From Salinisphaera sp002433465 (GTDB taxonomy: Bacteria > Pseudomonadota > Gammaproteobacteria > Nevskiales > Salinisphaeraceae), in the NCBI RefSeq assembly GCF_040361435.1, contig NZ_APNL01000013.1, forward strand, positions 65,637-129,636: a DNA stretch of 64,000 nt, written 5' to 3'. How positions within the stretch are numbered: position 1 is the first letter of the stretch; each line of letters begins with the position of its first letter. A program made the position numbers and the translations under genes. The notes beneath the pieces are model-generated. The model ran no database searches and was not told where the DNA came from. It was given only the letters and a program-made list of their open reading frames with translations. Shown here piece after piece: positions 59,846 to 64,000 of this stretch.

Positions 59846-60969
59846 CGCCAGACTTCGATATTGTGTTCCCGCGCCACGCGATAACCACGCCCTGAGGGCA
59901 CCGCCCGCGCCAGCCCGAGCTGTTCGAGCCGCATCCGAACGCGCTGCAACGCGGCGTCGTTGACGATGGCCATGGTATCGGCGGCGCGCTGCAGCACGTA
60001 GAGCAGATACGGCTCCACGCCCACGTCGATGGGCGCGCCGCGATAACGCGTGGCCACCGTGCCGAGCTGGCGCCGATGCGGCTTGTCGGTCACCGGCGTG
60101 CCGTCGCCCGGTTTGTGCTCTGCAATCCAGTCGTCGATGAAGGCGAGCTTGTCGTCGAGCTCGGGGAAGATCTCTTCGGCGACATAGGCCAGAAACGGTT
60201 CCAGCGATGGCGGAATCGCATCGTCGGCAACCAGCACCGCTTCCTGTTCCGGGTACTCGACCCGATCCAGGCCCGGCGCGTTCATGCGCTCGACCCAGCG
60301 AAAAACCCGTGGCGCGCGTGTTTTCATGATCTGCGCCGGCACCGGATCGCGGCCCAGATGGGCGAACAGAGGCGCGATCAAGCCGTAATCCGCGATCGAC
60401 GGCCGCCAGCCGAGCAGATAGGGCATGACCGCGAAATGGGCGTCTAGCGTATCCAGCAGGGTCTCGAACGAGCGCTCGATCAAGGGCATGGTTCGATCGG
60501 TGACCCCGAGCATGGGCAGATAGGAATGCATCCGCCCCATCACCTTCTCGGCCACGGCCTCGCCGGAACCGCTCACGAACGCATGCCAGAGGAAATCCCG
60601 CTGCTCGGCCAGATAGGACCAACGATAGTGCATGGCATGCTTGAGCATCGCCTGGCCGCCGAAATATTCGATGATCACGGCCACTACGTGCTGCAGGGGC
60701 GTACCGGGATAGGCCGGCCATCGCGTACCGGCCCGCTCGCAATGATCGATGATATCGATACTGTCCTGGATGATATCGCCCTGTGGCGTCTCCAGTACCG
60801 GAATGATCGAACGCCCGATCGCCGGCGCGATACGAGCCGCGAAATCCGGATGCGATGTGGGGCGCTCGATATAAGCGATGCCCTGATTGCGCAGATAGCA
60901 GCGCGCCTTGCCCGTATAGAGCGAATGCGGCGCGCCATAGAGCACGTGTGGCGTGGCTTGAACGGGCAT
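59836..60969 (-). CDS. Glutathione S-transferase-like protein
   Basis: 377 residues. The N-terminal thioredoxin-like domain reads HVLYGAPHSLYTGKARCYLRNQGIAY, then IIPVLETPQGDIIQDSIDIIDH, the GST pattern with the Asp-Ser that binds the glutathione gamma-glutamyl group. The C-terminal helical domain (PYLLGWRPSIADYGLIAPLFAHLGRDP) is of the GST type. An extra C-terminal 120 residues beyond standard GSTs (about 200-230 aa) are of unknown role. Cytoplasmic. Substrate unknown. Confidence 0.85.
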   Translation of the reverse strand: MPVQATPHVLYGAPHSLYTGKARCYLRNQGIAYIERPTSHPDFAARIAPAIGRSIIPVLETPQGDIIQDSIDIIDHCERAGTRWPAYPGTPLQHVVAVIIEYFGGQAMLKHAMHYRWSYLAEQRDFLWHAFVSGSGEAVAEKVMGRMHSYLPMLGVTDRTMPLIERSFETLLDTLDAHFAVMPYLLGWRPSIADYGLIAPLFAHLGRDPVPAQIMKTRAPRVFRWVERMNAPGLDRVEYPEQEAVLVADDAIPPSLEPFLAYVAEEIFPELDDKLAFIDDWIAEHKPGDGTPVTDKPHRRQLGTVATRYRGAPIDVGVEPYLLYVLQRAADTMAIVNDAALQRVRMRLEQLGLARAVPSGRGYRVAREHNIEVWRYG

Positions 60970-61097
60970 CGAACCCTCTCTCGGCTGGTGGCGATCTGGC
61001 GCTACTTTGCCACAGTCAAACAGCGATTCGACCCGTCATAATCGCCCATCCACCGCAGGCCCGGGCGGGCCCTGCGGTGTTCCGCTAAAAGCGTCGC

Positions 61098-61526
61098 CTA
61101 CAGCGATACCACCGAACGCACCTCGTCGGGCAGCTCCTGTGCCACCTTGGTCACCAGGCCGCTGTCGAGTTCGCACTCCAGCACGGTGAGCACCGCACGC
61201 GATGCCCGCTCGACGTCCTCGCCCTCGAGATTGTCGCCCGCAGCGGCCACCGCCGCATTCCACTCGGCCGCACGACGATACTTGGTGGGCGTATCCGCCG
61301 GCACGTAGCCGTCGTAGTAGACGCCGCGGATCAGCAGCGGCAGCTGTGCACCGAGATTGGCCGCCAGATCAATCGGCAGGCGATCGCGCAGCGTGGTCAG
61401 TACGGAACGCAGCGCCTGGAAGGCGAACTGCTTATCGTCGGTGCCCATTTCCGCCATGATCGCGCCGAGCCAACGGTTGGTCTGTTGCACCGTGGTATCG
61501 ATCGTGGCCAGTCCCTGTTCCGGCAT
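61098..61526 (-). CDS. DUF2267-family protein
   Basis: ATG 61526 (MPEQGLATIDTTVQQTNRWL) follows AAGGAG; 142 residues. TTVQQTNRWLGAIMAEMG, AFQALRSVLTTLRDRLPIDLAANLGAQLPLLIRGVYYDGY is the DUF2267 pattern. A soluble helical protein of unknown function. A GC-rich hairpin without a T run (61050-61079) lies after its stop. A longer upstream frame is a shadow. Confidence 0.9.
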   Translation of the reverse strand: MPEQGLATIDTTVQQTNRWLGAIMAEMGTDDKQFAFQALRSVLTTLRDRLPIDLAANLGAQLPLLIRGVYYDGYVPADTPTKYRRAAEWNAAVAAAGDNLEGEDVERASRAVLTVLECELDSGLVTKVAQELPDEVRSVVSL

Positions 61527-61862
61527 AAATGCTCCTTGAATTTGATCGAAGAATCCGCGCCGACCCATCGGCCGCGCGCCGCGAACCCTGCGATGATAAC
61601 CGCTCGCGATCAATCCGCATTGCCACGGTTGTCGCCGCTCACCGGCAGGCGGCCCTGGACGCATTCGCCGCGGTGGCATGGTTGCCACCCGCGCCATGGC
61701 AACACGAAAGCCAGACAAGGCGTGCAATGGGTCATTGCGGCGCGCCCATTTCGCAAAGCGACACCGCGCCCACCGCGCGTTGTCTTGCACAAAAACGGCC
61801 CGCGGCGCGGCGATTTCGTTCGCGTCAACAAGCCCTGCCACATCACGCCGCCGAGCGGTCTT
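61527..61862. other. Intergenic region with dispersed repeat family 2, copy 2
   Basis: A 336-base gap between ilvM (stop at 61863) and the DUF2267 gene. It holds the repeat at 61772-61835 and several GC-rich hairpins near 61740-61800. No gene is supported. Confidence 0.5.
61772..61835 (+). repeat. Dispersed repeat family 2, copy 2
   Basis: ACCGCGCGTTGTCTTGC, then GGCGCGGCGATTTCG and TTCGCGTCAACAAGCCC align with 28199-28257 (ACCGCGCCTTGTCTTAC...ATTCGCATTAACAGGTCC), differing mostly by transitions. Non-coding. Confidence 0.6.
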
Positions 61863-62165
61863 TCATACCGCAGGTTGAACCTGCAGCGCGCCCGGCAATC
61901 GTTCGTTGGAGGCCGTCGCCACCGAAGGCGTCAGACACACCGACTCCATCCCACAGAGCTTGTTCAATTGCGCGCGCAGCATGTGCGGACAACGGCGACC
62001 GGAACACGACAGGCGGATTTGCAGCTGCCCCGCTTCATGTTCGGCGCCGAAGCGCTCGATCGCGAAACCGCGTTTGCGCACCACCTGCAACACCCGTTCC
62101 AGGGCCGCGGGTTCGGGCTGCATCCGGCAGTTGATGGTATGTAGCGGGCTATCGTTCATCGGCAT
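61863..62165 (-). CDS. ilvM: Acetolactate synthase small subunit IlvM-like
   Basis: 100 residues (98 if the second ATG at 62159 is used). An ACT-type domain: HTINCRMQPEPAALERVLQVVRKRGFAIERF, then a short second half ending QVQPAV. It is the regulatory partner of IlvG, typical length 85-100. The start lies 4 bases after the ilvG stop, so the two are translated together. RRCPHMLRAQLNKLCGMESV matches the C-terminal helix of the domain. Confidence 0.88.
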   Translation of the reverse strand: MPMNDSPLHTINCRMQPEPAALERVLQVVRKRGFAIERFGAEHEAGQLQIRLSCSGRRCPHMLRAQLNKLCGMESVCLTPSVATASNERLPGALQVQPAV

Positions 62166-62169
62166 GGGA

Positions 62170-63891
62170 CTAGGCCTGTGCTGGAGAAATGGACATCGTG
62201 TTTTCGCGCCCGGCCACGGTCGCGGCGTCGATCATGTCGATATTGGCGCTGCCGGCACGTACGGTCGGCCAGACGTTGTCTGCCCGGGCCACGGCCACAT
62301 GCAGCAGACAGGGGCCGCGGTGGGCAAAGAGCCGGTCGATGGCCGGGCCCATGTCGCGGCCGTGGCAGATCGACTCGGCGGCGATGCCGAAAGCGCGGCC
62401 GAGCGCCACGAAATCGGGGTTGTCGTCGAGATCGATCTGGCTTTCGCGGTTGGCGTAGAACAGCTCCTGCTGCTGGCGCACCATGCCCAGACAGGCGTTG
62501 TCGAGCACCACGATCCTTACCGGCAGACGATAGCGGCCGAGCGTGGCCAGCTCCTGCAGATTCATCTGGAACGAGCCGTCGCCCGCCACGTTGACGACCG
62601 GACGTTGCGGGTGGGCGAACTGGGCGCCAATGGCGGCTGGCAAGCCGTATCCCATGGTGCCGAGCCCACCGCTGCTCAAGTGACAGCGAGGCGCCTCGAA
62701 GTCGAAGTATTGGGCCACCCACATCTGATGCTGACCAACGTCGCAGGCCACGGTCGTACCGGCCGGTGCCCGGTCCGAAAGCGTCCTGACGAAGGCCGGC
62801 CCGCTGATCGCGTCGCCGGGCAGCGGCGTGGCAAAACCATGTCGCGTACGCCATTGCCGGCATTGGCCGCGCCAGGCATCGATAGCCAGCGGCTGGGCAT
62901 CGAGCGCCTGCGTGAGGCCTGCGAGAATCGTATTCAAATCGCCGCGCACGACCGCGTCGCTTCGGCGCAGCTTGTTGAATTCGGCCGTGTCGATATCGAT
63001 ATGAACCAGGCGCGCCCCGGGCGCGAACCCGTCGAGACGACCGGTTGCCCGATCATCCAGCCGAGCGCCCACCACCAGCAGCAGATCGCAGTCGTGCACG
63101 GCCCGGTTGGCGGCCTGCGAGCCGTGCAGGCCCAGCATGCCCAGATGGTCGGGCGCGTCGCGGCCCGGATTGCCGATGCCGTTGAGCGTATTCACGTGCG
63201 GCAGCCCCGCGGTGGCCGCAAACGCCCGAAATTCAGCTTCGGCGTTGGCCCGGCTCACGCCGCCGCCGCTATAGAGCAGCGGCTTTTCGGCGGCACGCAG
63301 CAGCGCGAGTGCCTTATCGATCTGGGCCGGTGGTGCCACGGCCGGTTCGGCCGATCGCGTCGTTATTGAAGGCAGCGCGTGGCCGGGGTCCACTTCGGCC
63401 AGCTGGACGTCCTTGGGGATATCGAGCCAGACCGGCCCGGCTCGGCCCGATGCAGCCAGCTCGAAGGCGTCATCGAGCGTCGATGCCAGCGTGTTCGCGT
63501 CGGTCACCAGGTAGCTGTGCTTGACGATATCCAGCGTCATGCCCAGCACGTCGACTTCCTGAAATGCATCGGTACCCATCAGCGCGGCGGGCGTCTGGCC
63601 GGTGATCACGACCATCGGCACCGAGTCTCGATGGGCGTTGGCCACGCCAGTGATCAGATTGGTGGCGCCCGGGCCCGACGTGGCGATACACACACCCACG
63701 CGCCCGCTGGCCCGCGCATAGCCGTCGGCGGCCAGCGCACAGGCCTGCTCGTGGCGGCAGAGCACGTGGCATATCCGATCGTCGTCCACCAGCGCATCGT
63801 AGAGCGGCATGATGCACCCGCCCGGATAGCCGAACACGGTATCCACCCCGTGCTGCGCGAGACTCTGCAAAACCATTTGTGCTGCGTTCAC
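62170..63891 (-). CDS. ilvG: Acetolactate synthase large subunit
   Basis: 573 residues, the usual size. Thiamine-diphosphate enzyme features: catalytic Glu in LCRHEQACALAADGYARASG, GPGATNLITGVANAHRDSVPMV, FAD-domain GARLDDRATGRLDGFAPGA, and the ThDP motif GDGSFQMNLQELATLGRYRLPVRIVVLDN. It forms acetolactate or acetohydroxybutyrate for valine, leucine and isoleucine synthesis. It is followed by ilvM at 4 bases. An intrinsic terminator 24 bases before the start, preceded by what may be the end of a leader peptide, suggests attenuation. Confidence 0.95.
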   Translation of the reverse strand: MNAAQMVLQSLAQHGVDTVFGYPGGCIMPLYDALVDDDRICHVLCRHEQACALAADGYARASGRVGVCIATSGPGATNLITGVANAHRDSVPMVVITGQTPAALMGTDAFQEVDVLGMTLDIVKHSYLVTDANTLASTLDDAFELAASGRAGPVWLDIPKDVQLAEVDPGHALPSITTRSAEPAVAPPAQIDKALALLRAAEKPLLYSGGGVSRANAEAEFRAFAATAGLPHVNTLNGIGNPGRDAPDHLGMLGLHGSQAANRAVHDCDLLLVVGARLDDRATGRLDGFAPGARLVHIDIDTAEFNKLRRSDAVVRGDLNTILAGLTQALDAQPLAIDAWRGQCRQWRTRHGFATPLPGDAISGPAFVRTLSDRAPAGTTVACDVGQHQMWVAQYFDFEAPRCHLSSGGLGTMGYGLPAAIGAQFAHPQRPVVNVAGDGSFQMNLQELATLGRYRLPVRIVVLDNACLGMVRQQQELFYANRESQIDLDDNPDFVALGRAFGIAAESICHGRDMGPAIDRLFAHRGPCLLHVAVARADNVWPTVRAGSANIDMIDAATVAGRENTMSISPAQA

Positions 63892-63915
63892 GAAAAAACC
63901 GTCCAGATAAAAACC

Positions 63916-63951
63916 AAAAAAAAGCCCCCGGAACCTTGCGGTGCCGAGGGC
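63916..63951 (-). terminator. Attenuator-type terminator before ilvG
   Basis: On the minus strand GCCCTCGG and CCGGGGGC pair (one G-T), with an inner ACC-GCAA-GGT hairpin, followed by eight T. It lies 24 bases before the ilvG start and so must be read through. Confidence 0.85.
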
Positions 63952-63976
63952 CTGAGTCGCGATTGGAATGTGCTGC

Positions 63977-64000
63977 CTAGATGTGATCTTTCAGTAGGTT
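63977..64000 (-). CDS. Possible end of an ilv leader peptide, cut by window edge
   Basis: Upstream of the ilvG terminator one minus-strand frame reads ...NLLKDHI and stops (TAG at 63977-63979). Leu-Leu and Ile codons close to the stop and its position fit a branched-chain leader peptide, but its start lies outside the window. Confidence 0.35.
   Translation of the reverse strand, partial: NLLKDHI

Noticed and set aside
61050..61079. GC-rich hairpin after the DUF2267 gene as an intrinsic terminator
   Set aside because: The stem is good but no T run follows on either strand.
1..64000. tRNA or rRNA genes, CRISPR arrays, prophage, restriction-modification or known anti-phage systems
   Set aside because: I saw no cloverleaf or rRNA sequence, no regularly spaced direct repeats, and no phage structural, methyltransferase-restriction or named defence genes.

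Overview
The window is high-GC DNA (roughly 63-66% by eye) from a gammaproteobacterium. Supporting genes are lpxO, a fused Ada protein, a Pseudomonas-type 530-residue isocitrate lyase, ilvG-ilvM and arfB. A BCCT osmolyte carrier, three different MscS channels and two formate/nitrite-family channels suggest a salt-adapted organism. A Salinisphaera-like bacterium fits, but that assignment is inference. I see no rRNA, tRNA, CRISPR or prophage.

Region 1 (about 1-4.4 kb): an MBL-fold hydrolase cut by the window edge, then a lower-GC island. The island holds four minus-strand cassettes (312-aa unknown protein, YceK-type lipoprotein, 88-aa unknown protein, 182-aa unknown protein) separated by four attC-like sites, an inverted ccdAB pair whose ccdB has a one-base frameshift, and an attI-like cluster of core sites at the upstream end. 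No integron integrase is next to it, so this looks like a cassette array without integrase (CALIN) or the relic of a chromosomal integron.

Region 2 (4.6-16.6 kb): C45 acyltransferase, AHL-lactonase-like hydrolase, a fused PP2C phosphatase/Ser-Thr kinase beside an FNT channel and cyanase, two MscS channels, an alkaline-phosphatase-superfamily lipoprotein, LpxO and a DsbA-like oxidoreductase.

Region 3 (16.7-24.4 kb): an XRE-type regulator; a DNA-repair pair (radical SAM protein plus a DUF4130-UdgX fusion) preceded by a LexA-like box; and a two-gene chemosensory unit (receptor with five PAS domains and no membrane segment, coupled to a triple-CheW protein).

Region 4 (24.6-36.6 kb): third MscS, nitroreductase, alpha/beta hydrolase, second FNT channel, ArfB, BCCT transporter, two cyclic-di-GMP proteins and small DUF proteins. 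Two copies of a roughly 140-bp dispersed repeat lie here.

Region 5 (36.7-57 kb): aceA, ada, further cyclic-di-GMP enzymes including a bphO-bacteriophytochrome-GGDEF operon, a second UDG-superfamily protein, SURF1, an aroG-type DAHP synthase behind what looks like a ribosome-mediated attenuator with an aromatic-rich leader peptide, MliC-like lipoprotein, MetY, and a 288-bp MITE-like element with perfect 18-bp inverted ends.

Region 6 (57-64 kb): Bax-inhibitor-1-like membrane protein, rhomboid protease, GST-like protein, DUF2267 protein and ilvG-ilvM with an attenuator-type terminator at the right edge. Six cyclic-di-GMP enzymes lie between 30.8 and 56.4 kb.
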